A program made the position numbers and the translations under genes. A DNA stretch of 64,000 bases. It comes from Pseudomonas protegens CHA0. Its GTDB lineage: Bacteria > Pseudomonadota > Gammaproteobacteria > Pseudomonadales > Pseudomonadaceae. A model generated the notes under the pieces. It was not told the DNA's origin, searched no databases, and saw only the letters and a list, made by a program, of their open reading frames with translations. The DNA lies in NCBI RefSeq assembly GCF_000397205.1, contig NC_021237.1, forward strand, positions 311,001 through 375,000, in the 5' to 3' direction. Below are positions 1-13,680 of this stretch, piece after piece (within the stretch, counting starts at the first letter, position 1; each line of letters starts with the position of its first letter).

Positions 1-1
1 C

Positions 2-184
2 GAGGGGCTGCAAAACAATCACCACGCATTCCCTGCCTGGTACCGGCATGGCGTGCACTGGTGGGAGCCCGACCTGTCGGGCTGGACACTGGCGTTAATG
101 GGCAAGCTGAGACTGGTCTCAGACCTGCGTTCCCCGTCCCAGGCAATGATCGACAAAGTCCGCAAGCGCCAGGCCTCGTCCTGA
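2..184 (+). CDS. Fatty-acid desaturase, C-terminal end (cut by window start)
   Basis: Only the last 60 residues are in the window; the start lies to the left. The fragment opens with EGLQNNHHAFP, the third histidine box of delta-9 type membrane acyl desaturases (NNHH ligates the di-iron centre), and ends with a basic tail. The stop is 52 bases before the acyl carrier protein gene, so it belongs to the same plus-strand operon. With the downstream carrier protein and second desaturase it probably acts on a carrier-bound fatty acyl chain during polyyne formation; that role is inferred from context. Family call is firm, exact substrate is not known. Confidence 0.8.
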   Translation, partial: EGLQNNHHAFPAWYRHGVHWWEPDLSGWTLALMGKLRLVSDLRSPSQAMIDKVRKRQASS

Positions 185-236
185 AACGCCCAATCGGCTG
201 ATCGTATTAACCACCTCACTCATCAAGGAAGATCCT

Positions 237-557
237 ATGTCCAATTTCATCTCCAATTTGCTGAGCACTCTGAGCTTCTCAGAGAAAAAACAGGCGGCGG
301 TCGAACTCAACGAGGACAGCATCAAGCATTGGCTGGTGCAGAAGATGGGCGCGCTCTTGAAGATCGATCCTTCCCAGGTCGATACCGCCCGCAGCTTCGA
401 GTCCTACGGCCTCGATTCGCTGGTAGCGGTGAAAGTGGCGGGTGACCTGGAGAAGTTCATGGAGCAGCGCCTGTCGCCGGCCCTGCTGTTCGAATACTCC
501 AGCATCGATGACCTGTCCAAATACCTGGCCAATGAACTGACCACATCCGAAGTTTGA
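237..557 (+). CDS. Stand-alone acyl carrier protein
   Basis: 106 residues. The 4'-phosphopantetheine attachment motif is visible as YGLDSLVAVKV, with Ser61 as the modified residue. It is longer than the ~78-residue housekeeping AcpP because of an extra N-terminal stretch of about 25 residues. The start has a good ribosome site (aaggaa, 6 bases before ATG). It sits between two desaturase genes (18 bases before the next), so it most likely carries the fatty acyl chain through successive desaturations as a dedicated carrier. In known polyyne clusters such a carrier is loaded by a fatty acyl-AMP ligase, whose gene would lie left of this window. Confidence 0.9.
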   Translation: MSNFISNLLSTLSFSEKKQAAVELNEDSIKHWLVQKMGALLKIDPSQVDTARSFESYGLDSLVAVKVAGDLEKFMEQRLSPALLFEYSSIDDLSKYLANELTTSEV

Positions 558-575
558 CTTCGCAGGAGCTTGGCC

Positions 576-2555
576 ATGGCCATTGCACAGATGCCCTCGC
601 AAAAAAACGATAAATTCAATGACCTGCTCCGACGCTCTCAGGAGATCGAGGGCCTGCGTCTGACCGACGCAATCCCCAAGCACCTGTATCAGCCGCGGGT
701 ATGGCGCGGGATGCTCAGCTTCGTCGTCAGCTACATGCTCTACATCGGTGCCATCGTGGCGGTCGCCCACGTGCACTGGATGTTCTACCTGCCGCTGTGG
801 CTGGTGGCGGGCCTGGGCGGCTGGGGCCTGTTCTGTGTCGCTCACGATTGCGGGCACAACTCGTTCTCGCGCAACCGCAGCTTCAACCACATCCTCGGGC
901 ACATCGCGCTGCTGCCGTTGCTGTACCCGTTCCACGGCTGGCGCCACATGCACAACATGCACCACGCCAACACCAACAACCTGGAAATGGACGTCGACTG
1001 GCGCCCGGTGCTGCGCGTGCAATATGACGCCATGCCCTGGTGGGACAAGCTGGTCTACAGCAGCACCCGCACCTGGCTGTTCTGGCTGGGCACGGTCAAC
1101 TACCAGCGTCACTCGGGCTTCCGTCCGTCGATGTTCCACAAGCTCGAAGCGCGCAACGAAGTGCGTCGCTCGATCCTGTTCATGGTGGTGGCTGCGCTGA
1201 TCTACCTGCCGACCCTGGTCTACTTCACCGGCTTCACCGGCCTGTTCCTGTACTTCATCGCCCCGTGGCTGGCGACCCATGCCTGGTTCAGCCTGACCAC
1301 CATGATGCACCACATCAGCGACGAGACCCCGTTCCTCACCAAGGAACACTGGAGCTTCAACAGCAGCCGCCTGCTGCTGACCACCGACTACATGTACCCC
1401 AAGTGGCTGCTGTTCCTGACCCACTACATTTCGGTGCACACCGCGCACCATGTGGCGCCGATCATTCCCCACTACAACCTGCCCGAAGCCCAGGCCGCGT
1501 TGAAGACGGCCTTCCCCGGCATGGTCCGGGAAAAGCCCATGACCGTGCAGGACGTGTGGCACGTGGCGCGTAGCTGCCACCTGTACGACCCGGTGAACGG
1601 TTTCTATGAGTCCTTCGACCAACCAGCCCAGGCGGCCGGAGACCCGAGCACCCCCGGAGCCCGGGCCGCCAACGGCCCGTTGACCATGAAGCAGCAGATG
1701 CTGCGCAGCTACATGGGCGTGCTGGGATCGGTGTCGCTGGAGACCGCCGGGGCCAAGGCCACCGACCTGTTCGGCTACACCCGGGAATACATCAAGCAGC
1801 CGGACAAGGAAATGAGCCCCCTGGGCGCCCAGCGTTTCCATATCAAGGGTATCCCCGGCGTTCCCCATGGCTATCAGTGGGGCACGGGCAACCAGACCAT
1901 CCTGCTGGTCCATGGCTGGGGTGCGGACAGCCGCAGCCTGTATTCCTTCACCCGGGTCCTGCAGCGCCAGGGCTTCAAGGTCGCGACCTTCGATGCGCCA
2001 GCCCACGGCATCTCGCCGGGCTCGCTGAGCACCATGACCGAGTTCAAGGACGCGGTGAAAGCGGCGATTGTCGCCCTCGGCGACGTGGTGGGTATCGTTG
2101 CCCATTCCCTGGGCGGGATCGCCGCCACCGGAGCCCTGGCCGAACTGGCCGAGACTCATCGGATCAAGGCCCTGTGCCTGCTGGGCTCGCCGGCCAACCT
2201 GCCGGTGGTGATCCAGCGCTGGGCCAACGGCTACCTGAAGCTCAAGCCGGCGGTGGTCCAGGCCATGCACCGGGAACTGTGGAAACGCAACGGCGTGCCG
2301 GTGGAGCACTGGGATATCCCGGCGCTGGGCAACGCCCTGCAACTGCCAACCCTGGTGCTGCATGACCTCAACGACCCGATCGTGCCGTTCTGCGAAGCGC
2401 AGCAGATCACCACGCTGATGCCATGGGCCAAGCTGGAGCCGGTGTCCGGGCTCGGGCATGTGCGGATCCTCTCCGATGCCGCGGTACTGGAGCAGGTGGC
2501 GCAGTTCCTCGTGGAGAACGTCAAGGTGGCCGAAGTGGCCCAGGCCAGCGCATGA
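576..2555 (+). CDS. Bifunctional fatty-acid desaturase / alpha-beta hydrolase
   Basis: 659 residues, two fused enzymes. Residues 1-340 form a membrane di-iron desaturase with three histidine boxes: H90-x3-H94, H124/H126/H129/H130, and H288/H291/H292, plus several hydrophobic segments. After a Pro/Gly/Ala linker (about 348-370) comes an alpha/beta hydrolase (440-650) with HGWG oxyanion region, nucleophile S511 in AHSLGG, acid D600 and H628. I chose ATG 576 because aggag lies 7 bases upstream; a TTG at 570 would be too close to it. In a polyyne pathway the first half would insert double or triple bonds and the second would release the chain from the carrier. Separate desaturase and thioesterase genes are known in related clusters; here they are one chain. 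Confidence 0.88.
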   Translation: MAIAQMPSQKNDKFNDLLRRSQEIEGLRLTDAIPKHLYQPRVWRGMLSFVVSYMLYIGAIVAVAHVHWMFYLPLWLVAGLGGWGLFCVAHDCGHNSFSRNRSFNHILGHIALLPLLYPFHGWRHMHNMHHANTNNLEMDVDWRPVLRVQYDAMPWWDKLVYSSTRTWLFWLGTVNYQRHSGFRPSMFHKLEARNEVRRSILFMVVAALIYLPTLVYFTGFTGLFLYFIAPWLATHAWFSLTTMMHHISDETPFLTKEHWSFNSSRLLLTTDYMYPKWLLFLTHYISVHTAHHVAPIIPHYNLPEAQAALKTAFPGMVREKPMTVQDVWHVARSCHLYDPVNGFYESFDQPAQAAGDPSTPGARAANGPLTMKQQMLRSYMGVLGSVSLETAGAKATDLFGYTREYIKQPDKEMSPLGAQRFHIKGIPGVPHGYQWGTGNQTILLVHGWGADSRSLYSFTRVLQRQGFKVATFDAPAHGISPGSLSTMTEFKDAVKAAIVALGDVVGIVAHSLGGIAATGALAELAETHRIKALCLLGSPANLPVVIQRWANGYLKLKPAVVQAMHRELWKRNGVPVEHWDIPALGNALQLPTLVLHDLNDPIVPFCEAQQITTLMPWAKLEPVSGLGHVRILSDAAVLEQVAQFLVENVKVAEVAQASA

Positions 2556-2592
2556 GAACAACGCATAACCCTTTGATGATGGTTGACCACCC

Positions 2593-2790
2593 ATGAGCAC
2601 CTACGCTGAAAACGCTGTGGCCGAGTCCGGCCTGTGGATGTGCCTGATCTGTGGCTGGATCTACGATCAACGCCTTGGCGATCCGGATTCGGGGGTGCCT
2701 CCGGGCACCGCCTGGGACGACATTGCCGAGGATTGGACCTGCCCGGAATGCGGCGTGAGCAAGTTGGACTTCAACATGGTGAAGCTGTAG
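2593..2790 (+). CDS. Rubredoxin
   Basis: 65 residues with the two rubredoxin knuckles C18-x2-CG and CPECG, and the typical DPDSGVPPGTAW stretch between them. It binds one iron in a four-cysteine site and carries single electrons. It starts 37 bases after the desaturase/hydrolase fusion, so it is the likely electron donor to the di-iron desaturases of this operon. Rubredoxin genes are a known companion of polyyne clusters. A reductase for it is not obvious here; the dihydrolipoamide dehydrogenase two genes downstream is the only flavoprotein in the operon. Confidence 0.93.
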   Translation: MSTYAENAVAESGLWMCLICGWIYDQRLGDPDSGVPPGTAWDDIAEDWTCPECGVSKLDFNMVKL

Positions 2791-2827
2791 CCCAGCGCTT
2801 GAATTCTGTAGTCGATGAGGAAGGAAG

Positions 2828-5205
<2,378 letters not shown>

Positions 5206-5212
5206 CCAGTGG

Positions 5213-5247
5213 CCCCGGCCCCGCTCATGCAGCGCGGCCGGGGTTTG
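5213..5247. terminator. Hairpin between convergent lpd-type gene and tauD
   Basis: Perfect 8-bp stem CCCCGGCC / GGCCGGGG with a 15-base loop, followed by TTT on the plus strand. It lies in the 57-base gap between two convergent genes and probably stops transcription from the left operon. The T-run is short, so the call is moderate. Confidence 0.5.
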
Positions 5248-5262
5248 CTGCATCCCCGCGTT

Positions 5263-6102
5263 TCAGCGCAAGAACGGCACATCCCCAAGAATGGTCGCGC
5301 GCTGCATCACCCGGCGCTGTGGACGGTAGTCGTCCACCGCATAGTGCTGGGTCACGCGGTTGTCCCAGAAGGCAATGTCGTTCTCCTGCCAGCGCCAGCG
5401 AATGGTGAATTCCGGGCGGGTGGCGTGGGCGAACAGCAGTTGCAGGATGGCTGCGCTTTCGCTTTCCGACAGCTCATTGATCCGGGTGGTGAAGCCGTCG
5501 TTGACGAACAGCGACTTGCGCCCGCTCACCGGGTGCGTGCGGATCACCGGGTGCGACAGCGGCGGGTTCTTGCGCCGGGTTTCTTCCCAGCGCGCCAGGT
5601 CCTCGGGGGTGTTGCCGAAGCGCTCCAGAGGGAAGGACTTGGTGAAGTCGTGGGTCGCGGTCAGGCCCTGCAGCAGATTCTTCATTGGCTCCGACAGCGC
5701 CTCGTAGGCGGCAATGCCGCTGGCCCACAGGGTATCGCCGCCGAACTCCGGCAGCAGCTTGGCGCTGAGCACCGCGCCCAGGGCCGGGGTCGGCAGAAAG
5801 GTTACGTCGGTGTGCCAGATGGCGTTGTCGCGTACGTCGGTCTCGGCGGTATCGAGGATCAATACCTCCGGCTGCTCCGGCACATTGGGGTAGATCGGGT
5901 GGATGTGCAGGTCGCCGAAGCAGGCGGCGAAACGCGCCTGCTGCTGCGGGGTGACCGGCTGGTTGCGAAAGAACAGTACCTGGTGCTTGAGCAGCGCCTG
6001 CTCGATGGCGTCACGATGTTCGATGCTCAAGGGCTGGCTGATATCGATGCCGCCGATCTGGGCGCCGAGGGCGGAGCTTAGAGGAGTGATGGTCAGGCTC
6101 AT
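5263..6102 (-). CDS. tauD: Taurine dioxygenase TauD
   Basis: 279 residues, full family length. Fe(II)/2-oxoglutarate-dependent dioxygenase that oxidises taurine to release sulfite and aminoacetaldehyde, supplying sulfur. The iron-binding triad is H97-x-D99 and H253; arginines in RVMQR near 264-268 fit the 2-oxoglutarate carboxylate site. Start ATG 6102 gives the usual N-terminus [10 protein letters not shown] with aagaga upstream. It is the last gene of tauABCD, but a 139-bp inverted-repeat element lies between it and tauC, so its co-transcription is uncertain. Confidence 0.92.
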   Translation of the reverse strand: MSLTITPLSSALGAQIGGIDISQPLSIEHRDAIEQALLKHQVLFFRNQPVTPQQQARFAACFGDLHIHPIYPNVPEQPEVLILDTAETDVRDNAIWHTDVTFLPTPALGAVLSAKLLPEFGGDTLWASGIAAYEALSEPMKNLLQGLTATHDFTKSFPLERFGNTPEDLARWEETRRKNPPLSHPVIRTHPVSGRKSLFVNDGFTTRINELSESESAAILQLLFAHATRPEFTIRWRWQENDIAFWDNRVTQHYAVDDYRPQRRVMQRATILGDVPFLR

Positions 6103-6190
6103 GGTCGTTCTCTTGTACGGCGCCGGACGTCGGCGTGGTCGGATTCGGTTTATCTGCATCAATCTTGAAATCGCTGGCATGCACGGCTCT

Positions 6191-6329
6191 TGTAGCCGCT
6201 GCCGAGCCTTGGCGAGGCTGCGAACGGCTGCGCAGCAGACGCAAACCCTTGCAGCGCGGTCGTCCTGGTCGATCGCTGCGAGCGCTGTGCGCTCGGTCAC
6301 AGCTTCGCGGGGGCTCGGCAGCGGCTACA
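6191..6329. repeat. 139-bp element with perfect 18-bp terminal inverted repeats (copy 1)
   Basis: The ends TGTAGCCGCTGCCGAGCC (6191-6208) and its exact reverse complement (6312-6329) bound a GC-rich, internally palindromic segment with no credible gene. A related element with the same end sequence lies at 30463-30596. It looks like a REP/MITE-type miniature repeat, placed between tauC and tauD. Confidence 0.75.
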
Positions 6330-6364
6330 GACAGCCGAGGCAATCGACGCAAGGCAGGCGCCAG

Positions 6365-7204
6365 TCAGTGGCTCTGGCCATGCCAGGGCACAAGCTTGCG
6401 CTGCAGGGCGCGCAGGCCCATTTCCATGGCGAAGGCGATCAGGGCAATCACCAGGATCCCCAGCACCACCACATCGGTGACCAGGAATTGCGCGGCGGAC
6501 TGCACCATGAAACCCAGGCCGCTGGTGGCGGCAATCAGCTCTGCCGCCACCAGGGTCGACCAGCCCACGCCCAGGCCGATGCGCACGCCGGTGAGGATGT
6601 CCGGCAAGGCGCTGGGCAGGATCACATGGCGAATCAGCTGGGCCCGGGTAGCCCCCAGGGACTGGGCGGCGCGCAGCTTCGCCGGGTCCACGGTGCGCAC
6701 GCCGGTGGCGGTGGCGATGGCGATCGGGGCGAAGATCGCAAGGTAGATCAGCAGCACCTTGGACAGCTCGCCAATGCCGCACCAGATGACGATCAGCGGC
6801 AGGTAGGCCAGGGGCGGAATCGGCCGGTAGAACTCGATCAAAGGGTCGAGCACGCCACGGGCGATGCGGTTGGCGCCGATGGCGATGCCCACCGGAATCG
6901 CCGTCAGCACGGCAAAGCCCAGGGCCAGGCCGATGCGTTGCAGGCTCGCCGCCAGGTGCTGCCATAGGGTGGAATCCATGTAGCCGCTGGTGGCCAGCAA
7001 CCAGCCCTTTTGCAGCACCGCAGAAGGGGGCGGCAGGAACAGCGGCTCGATCAGGCCGGTGGCGGTGACGGCCCACCACAGGGCCAGCAGGGCGATCAGG
7101 GTCAGCACGCTGATCCAGCGGGTGCTCAGGCTGCGGCGCACGATTTGTGGCGCTTTGGGGTTGGCATCGCCGGTGGCGGTGACGGGAATCTCGTAGCTGC
7201 TCAT
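6365..7204 (-). CDS. tauC: Taurine ABC transporter permease TauC
   Basis: 279 residues. Inner-membrane permease with about six hydrophobic segments and the ABC-permease loop (EAA motif region [14 protein letters not shown] ending in G) that docks on the ATPase. Its start overlaps the tauB stop by 4 bases, and the neighbours are the ATPase, binding protein and TauD, so a taurine/sulfonate importer is well supported. The N-terminal 35 residues are hydrophilic and vary in this family. Related SsuC permeases take alkanesulfonates; the tauD linkage favours taurine. Confidence 0.9.
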   Translation of the reverse strand: MSSYEIPVTATGDANPKAPQIVRRSLSTRWISVLTLIALLALWWAVTATGLIEPLFLPPPSAVLQKGWLLATSGYMDSTLWQHLAASLQRIGLALGFAVLTAIPVGIAIGANRIARGVLDPLIEFYRPIPPLAYLPLIVIWCGIGELSKVLLIYLAIFAPIAIATATGVRTVDPAKLRAAQSLGATRAQLIRHVILPSALPDILTGVRIGLGVGWSTLVAAELIAATSGLGFMVQSAAQFLVTDVVVLGILVIALIAFAMEMGLRALQRKLVPWHGQSH

Positions 7205-7995
7205 GGCCGCTCCTGCTGCTGGGTGGCGCTGCGCTGGGAGAACACCCGGGCCAGCACGTGTTCGCGGGTTTCGATGAACCGCGGGTCGGACTTGATCGCC
7301 CGCGCCGACTCGCCGGCGGCGTAGCGCTGGCCGAAGTCCAGGTTCAGGCGTTCGACGATCTGCCCCGGGTTGGGCGCCAGGAGAATCAGGTCGGTGGCCA
7401 GGAACACCGCTTCCTCGATGTCGTGGGTAATCAGGAACACCGGCTTGGCAGTGCGCCGCCAGACTTGCAGCAACAGCTCCTGCATCTGCTCGCGAGTGAA
7501 GGCATCCAGGGCACCGAAAGGTTCGTCCATCAGCAGCACCCGCGGGTCGGCCGCCAGGGCGCGGGCCAGGCCCACACGCTGCTTCTGGCCACCGGAGAGC
7601 TGCCAGATGCGGCGCTTGTCGAAGCCGGCCAGGTCCACCAGGGCAAGCATTTCCCGAGCCCGGGCTTCGCGCTTGTCGCGGGCCACGCCGGCCAGCTCCA
7701 GGCCGAAGGCGACGTTGCCCAGCACGTCCTGCCAGGGCAGCAGGGCATCGTCCTGGAACACCACGCCGCGTTCGGCGCTGGGGCCCTGCACCGGTACGCC
7801 ATCGAGCTGGATGCGCCCGGCGCTGGGTTCGACGAAGCCGGCAATCAGGTTCAGCAGCGAGGTCTTGCCGCTGCCGGAAGGGCCCAGGGCGACCAGCAGT
7901 TGCTGTGGCCCCAGGGTCAGGGAAATATCCGCCAGCACCGGTTCGGCGGCGCCGGGGTACTGTGCGCTGATGCGCTCCAGTTGTAGCAAGGCCAT
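7201..7995 (-). CDS. tauB: Taurine ABC transporter ATP-binding protein TauB
   Basis: 264 residues. Walker [10 protein letters not shown] at residues 38-46, signature [15 protein letters not shown] and Walker [13 protein letters not shown], followed by the H-loop LITHDIEEA. It powers import of taurine through TauC. It overlaps tauC by 4 bases and starts 27 bases after tauA, so the three transporter genes form a single transcription unit. Length is normal for the nitrate/sulfonate/taurine ATPase family. Confidence 0.92.
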   Translation of the reverse strand: MALLQLERISAQYPGAAEPVLADISLTLGPQQLLVALGPSGSGKTSLLNLIAGFVEPSAGRIQLDGVPVQGPSAERGVVFQDDALLPWQDVLGNVAFGLELAGVARDKREARAREMLALVDLAGFDKRRIWQLSGGQKQRVGLARALAADPRVLLMDEPFGALDAFTREQMQELLLQVWRRTAKPVFLITHDIEEAVFLATDLILLAPNPGQIVERLNLDFGQRYAAGESARAIKSDPRFIETREHVLARVFSQRSATQQQERP

Positions 7996-8022
7996 GACGG
8001 CTATCTCCTGTCCTGACGCGGG

Positions 8023-9000
8023 TTATTCAGGGATGAACTTGGCGCTGACGTAGGGGGCGTAGTCCGGCAGCACTGCCTCCACCTTGCCCTGCTCCTTGAG
8101 GAACGCGGCGGTGTCGGTGATGGCCTTGGTGGTCGGCGCACCGAGGCTGACCACCTGGTCGGCGGCCAGCGGGTAGACGTTGCCCTGCAGCAGCAGCGGA
8201 ATATCGCTGGCCTTGGCCCCGGAGAGCTTCACCAGCTTGTCGACGTTGCCCTGGTTGGCCAGCCAGGCTTGCGGGTCCTTGCGGTACTGGGCGTAGGCAT
8301 CCAGGGTCACCTTGGCGAAGGCCGTGACGATTTCCGGATGCTTCTCGGCAAAATCCTTGCGCACGATCCAGGCATCGAAGGTCGGCGCGCCGAACTTGGC
8401 CAGTTCACCGGAGGTGATCAGCACCTTGCCGTTTTCCTTGGCCACGCCCAGGGCCGGGTCCCAGACGTAGGTGGCATCGATATCGCCGCGCTTCCAGGCG
8501 GCGATGATCGCCGGTGGCGCGAGGTTGAGTATCTGCACTTTCGAGGGGTCGATGTTCCAGTGCTTCAGGGCTGCCAGCAGGCTGTAGTGGCCGGTGGAAA
8601 CGAAGGGCACGGCGACTTTCTTGCCTACCAGGTCCTGGGGCGAGGTGATCCCGGAACCGTCCCGGGCCACCAGGGCTTCGGCGGCGCCGATCTGGGTGGC
8701 GATGAGGAAGGTCTGCACCGGCACCTTGCGGGTGATGGCGGCGGTCAGCGGGCTGGAGCCCAGGTAGCCGATCTGCACATCGCCGGAAGCGATGGCGGCG
8801 ATGACGTCGGCGCCGTTATCGAATTTGCGCCAGTTGATCTTGGCCTGGGTGGCTTTTTCATAGCTGCCGTCGGCCTGGGCCACTTTGGCCGGGTCGACGG
8901 TGGTCTGGTAGGCGACGGTGACGTCGGCCGCCTGGGCGAAGAAACTCGCTGCGGCCAGGGACGCGGCCGCCAGGAGGCGAAGGGGGAAATGCAGTTTCAT
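8023..9000 (-). CDS. tauA: Periplasmic taurine-binding protein TauA
   Basis: 325 residues with a clear signal peptide (basic MKLHFPLR, hydrophobic core, cleavage after AQA). The mature part starts ADVTVAYQTTVDP and has the IGYLGSSPL stretch of sulfonate-binding proteins. It captures taurine and delivers it to TauBC. First gene of the operon; an aggag ribosome site sits 7 bases before ATG. The upstream 9050-9110 region is AT-rich. Confidence 0.92.
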   Translation of the reverse strand: MKLHFPLRLLAAASLAAASFFAQAADVTVAYQTTVDPAKVAQADGSYEKATQAKINWRKFDNGADVIAAIASGDVQIGYLGSSPLTAAITRKVPVQTFLIATQIGAAEALVARDGSGITSPQDLVGKKVAVPFVSTGHYSLLAALKHWNIDPSKVQILNLAPPAIIAAWKRGDIDATYVWDPALGVAKENGKVLITSGELAKFGAPTFDAWIVRKDFAEKHPEIVTAFAKVTLDAYAQYRKDPQAWLANQGNVDKLVKLSGAKASDIPLLLQGNVYPLAADQVVSLGAPTTKAITDTAAFLKEQGKVEAVLPDYAPYVSAKFIPE

Positions 9001-9039
9001 GGGAGGCTCCTCATAGGCGGCCGGTGATCGGCGTGGGAG

Positions 9040-9112
9040 GAGACTAAATGATCTAAGAATGCAGAAATAAATAACTTATTTGCATTAGCTTATGAGGGGA
9101 ATATGCAGAGTG
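9040..9112 (-). promoter_or_regulatory. AT-rich upstream region of tauA
   Basis: A sharply AT-rich stretch in a GC-rich genome, including the odd palindrome AATAACTTATT (9069-9079). It precedes a sulfur-starvation operon, so it is the likely site of the tau promoter and of CysB-type activation. No exact CysB consensus was established; the function is inferred from position and base content. Confidence 0.4.
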
Positions 9113-9115
9113 CTG

Positions 9116-9170
9116 TTCGCCGGCAAGCCGGCTCCTACGGGAGGGGTGTAGGAGCCGGCTGGCCGGCGAA
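9116..9170. repeat. REP doublet (inverted pair)
   Basis: Two REP units facing each other: TTCGCCGGCAAGCCGGCTCC then a 7-base spacer and its near-complement ending GGCCGGCGAA. It fills the gap between the stop of gshA and the tau promoter region and could stabilise or end the gshA transcript. Confidence 0.8.
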
Positions 9171-9173
9171 GCG

Positions 9174-10757
9174 TCAGTTGCTGATGGCCAGGATGCTGGC
9201 CTGGTAGGCACCGACGAACACGTCGAAATCACCCACCTCGTTCTGTTCAAGCTCGGTCTGCTGTTCCAGGGATTTGCGCGCCGCTTCTTCGAACGCGGCT
9301 TGCTCTTCCTTGCTCAGGGCCTGGCTGCGGAAGTACTCGGCATGGGCCTGGCTCTGGCGCAGGGAGAACTGGGTGAAGCTCTCCTTGTGCTCGCTCATGG
9401 CCGCCAGCACCTGGGCCGAAGGGGTCAGGGACGAATCCTTGACCTTGGCCAATTGGGCGTCCAGGGCCTTGCTGTGCACGTCGCTGCCATGGCTCTGGTC
9501 GAGCAGGGCGGCCAGAGGGGCGATCTGCTCCAGCAGTTGGGCGGCCCACTCCTTCATTTCCACCGGCTGGCCCTGGCGTTGCAGCTGCAGGCCCGGGCGC
9601 CGGCCTTCCTTGACCACGGCGAGGAAGTTCGAGGTGGCATTGCCGCACTCGTTGTTCTCGAACAGCGGGCTGTCGTTGAGTGCGCAATACAGCAGGAAGG
9701 CGTCGAGGAAGCGGGCTTCCTGGATGTCGATGCCCAGTGGCAGGAACGGGTTGATGTCCAGGCAGCGTACTTCGACGTACTGGATACCCCGGGCCATCAG
9801 CGCCTGGATCGGCCGCTCGCCGGTGTAGGTCACGCGCTTGGGGCGGATGTTGGAGTAGTACTCGTTTTCGATCTGCAGGATGTTGGTGTTCAGTTGCACC
9901 CATTCGCCATCCTTGTGGGTGCCGACTTCCACATAGGGCGCGTAGGGCGTGGCCACGGCCTTGCGCAGGCTGTCGGTGTAGCTGTTCAGGTCGTTGTAGC
10001 AAGGGGTCAGGCCGGCCTGGGCCTTGCTCTGGTAGCCCAGGTCGCTCATGCGCAGGCTGGTGGCGTAGGGCAGGTACAGGGTCTCGGCGTCCAACTGTTC
10101 CAGCTGGTGCGAGCGGCCGCGCAGGAAACCCGCGTCCAGGGCCGGCGAGGCACCGAACAGGTACATCAGCAGCCAGCTGTAGCGACGGAAATTGCGGATC
10201 AGCGCGATATAGGCCGAAGACTGGTAGTCACGGTCGGTGCCGACAAAGCCCTCGGCCTGCTTGAGCAGCGGCCATAGCTGTTCCGGCAGGGAAAAGTTGT
10301 AGTGGATCCCGGCAATGCACTGCATGGTCTTGCCGTAGCGCAGGGCCAGGCCCTTGCGGTACACGTACTTGAGCTGACCGATGTTGGAGGTGCCGTAGTA
10401 GGCGATGGGGATATCTTCCTCGGCCGGCAACGGGCACGGCATCGATGGACTCCACAGGTACTCGTTGCCGAGCTTGCTGTAGGCGAAGCGATGAATCTTG
10501 TCGAGGCTGGCCAGGGTGTCCGCCGGGTCCTTGAGGGCCGGGGTGATGAACTCCAGCAGCGACTCGGAGTAGTCCGTGGTGATCTGTTCGTTGGTCAGCG
10601 CGGAACCCAGTTCTTCCGGGTGCGGGGTCTGTGCCAGGCGGCCTTCGCCGGTGACACGCAGGCATTCACGTTCGATACCGTGCAGGCACTGCTCGAGCAG
10701 AGAGAGGTTAGCGCGCTCGCCGAGCAGAGCCAGGCGGCGGTTGAGAAGTTCGCTCAA
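9174..10757 (-). CDS. gshA: Glutamate-cysteine ligase GshA
   Basis: 527 residues, the normal length of the gamma-proteobacterial enzyme. It joins glutamate and cysteine in the first, rate-limiting step of glutathione synthesis. The N-terminal motif [11 protein letters not shown] and the region around [12 protein letters not shown] are characteristic. I place the start at TTG 10757 because aagga lies exactly 7 bases upstream; a GTG at 10772 has no ribosome site. A nested inverted-repeat structure lies upstream at 10831-10880. Order gshA-thioesterase-tex-ompR is the conserved Pseudomonas arrangement. Confidence 0.95.
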   Translation of the reverse strand: MSELLNRRLALLGERANLSLLEQCLHGIERECLRVTGEGRLAQTPHPEELGSALTNEQITTDYSESLLEFITPALKDPADTLASLDKIHRFAYSKLGNEYLWSPSMPCPLPAEEDIPIAYYGTSNIGQLKYVYRKGLALRYGKTMQCIAGIHYNFSLPEQLWPLLKQAEGFVGTDRDYQSSAYIALIRNFRRYSWLLMYLFGASPALDAGFLRGRSHQLEQLDAETLYLPYATSLRMSDLGYQSKAQAGLTPCYNDLNSYTDSLRKAVATPYAPYVEVGTHKDGEWVQLNTNILQIENEYYSNIRPKRVTYTGERPIQALMARGIQYVEVRCLDINPFLPLGIDIQEARFLDAFLLYCALNDSPLFENNECGNATSNFLAVVKEGRRPGLQLQRQGQPVEMKEWAAQLLEQIAPLAALLDQSHGSDVHSKALDAQLAKVKDSSLTPSAQVLAAMSEHKESFTQFSLRQSQAHAEYFRSQALSKEEQAAFEEAARKSLEQQTELEQNEVGDFDVFVGAYQASILAISN

Positions 10758-10830
10758 GTTGGATTCCTTCACGCGTCAGTCGCCCCAATATGGGGGTGGG
10801 CAGGACGGTCTACAAGGGTGAAGTTAAAAC

Positions 10831-10880
10831 TGGCGTTTTCGCCTGGTTTTTGAGTCAAGCCGACTCGCCTGAAAACGCCA
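10831..10880 (-). promoter_or_regulatory. Nested inverted repeats between thioesterase gene and gshA
   Basis: Outer 10-bp stem TGGCGTTTTC (10831-10840) with GAAAACGCCA (10871-10880), and an inner 5-bp stem GAGTC (10852-10856) with GACTC (10862-10866). On the minus strand the outer stem is followed by AGTTTT, so it could be the terminator of the tex-thioesterase unit, or a leader structure of gshA. Confidence 0.5.
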
Positions 10881-10972
10881 ATCCTTCATCCCTGAATCTG
10901 GCTTTAGCGCGGGCAGAAAACTCCGACGCCGCTTTTGCAGCGCCGAAATTAACCCAAATACATGACAGGGAG

Positions 10973-11355
10973 CTATAGGACCGCGAAGGTGCCTTGTGCT
11001 TTTGCGACCAGTTTGTCGCCCTGGATCACATCCGCTTCCACCACCAGGGTGCGGCGGCCGGGGTGGATCACCTTGGCCCGGCACAGCACCTCGCCCTCGG
11101 CCACGGCGCGGATGTAGTTGATCTTGCACTCGATGGTGGCGCTCTGCTGGTCGAAGCCGTGGGTGCTGGAACAGGCCAGCCCCATGGCAATGTCCACCAG
11201 GCTGAAGATCGCCCCGCCGTGCAGCTTCTGCCCGCGATTGCGCAGTTGCGGGGTCAGCTCCAGGGCGACGTCCGCTTCGCCGGTTTCCAGGCGTTGCAGA
11301 CGGCAGCCGAGCAATTGGCTGAAGGCGCTTTCGGTCAGGCCGGCAGGGATCTGCA

Positions 11356-11356
<1 letters not shown>
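10973..11356 (-). CDS. Hotdog-fold thioesterase (PaaI type)
   Basis: 127 residues. The single-domain hotdog fold is shown by NRGQKLHGGAIFSLVDIAMG (residues 41-60), the active-site HGG...D region of PaaI-like acyl-CoA thioesterases. It hydrolyses acyl- or aryl-CoA thioesters; the physiological substrate is not evident. Its ATG overlaps the tex stop codon (TGATG), so it is translationally coupled to tex. The arrangement is conserved in pseudomonads. Confidence 0.85.

Positions 11357-13680
<2,324 letters not shown>

Noticed and set aside
570-575. TTG start for the desaturase-hydrolase fusion
   Set aside because: It is only one base from the aggag ribosome site; ATG 576 has correct spacing.
279-2600. 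773-codon open frame on the minus strand opposite the carrier protein and desaturase genes
   Set aside because: It mirrors codon-position GC of the plus-strand genes, is rich in His, Gln, Arg and Gly, and covers recognised enzymes with complete motifs.
10758-10772. GTG start for gshA
   Set aside because: No ribosome site upstream; the aagga inside this segment is correctly placed for TTG 10757, which also gives the normal family length.
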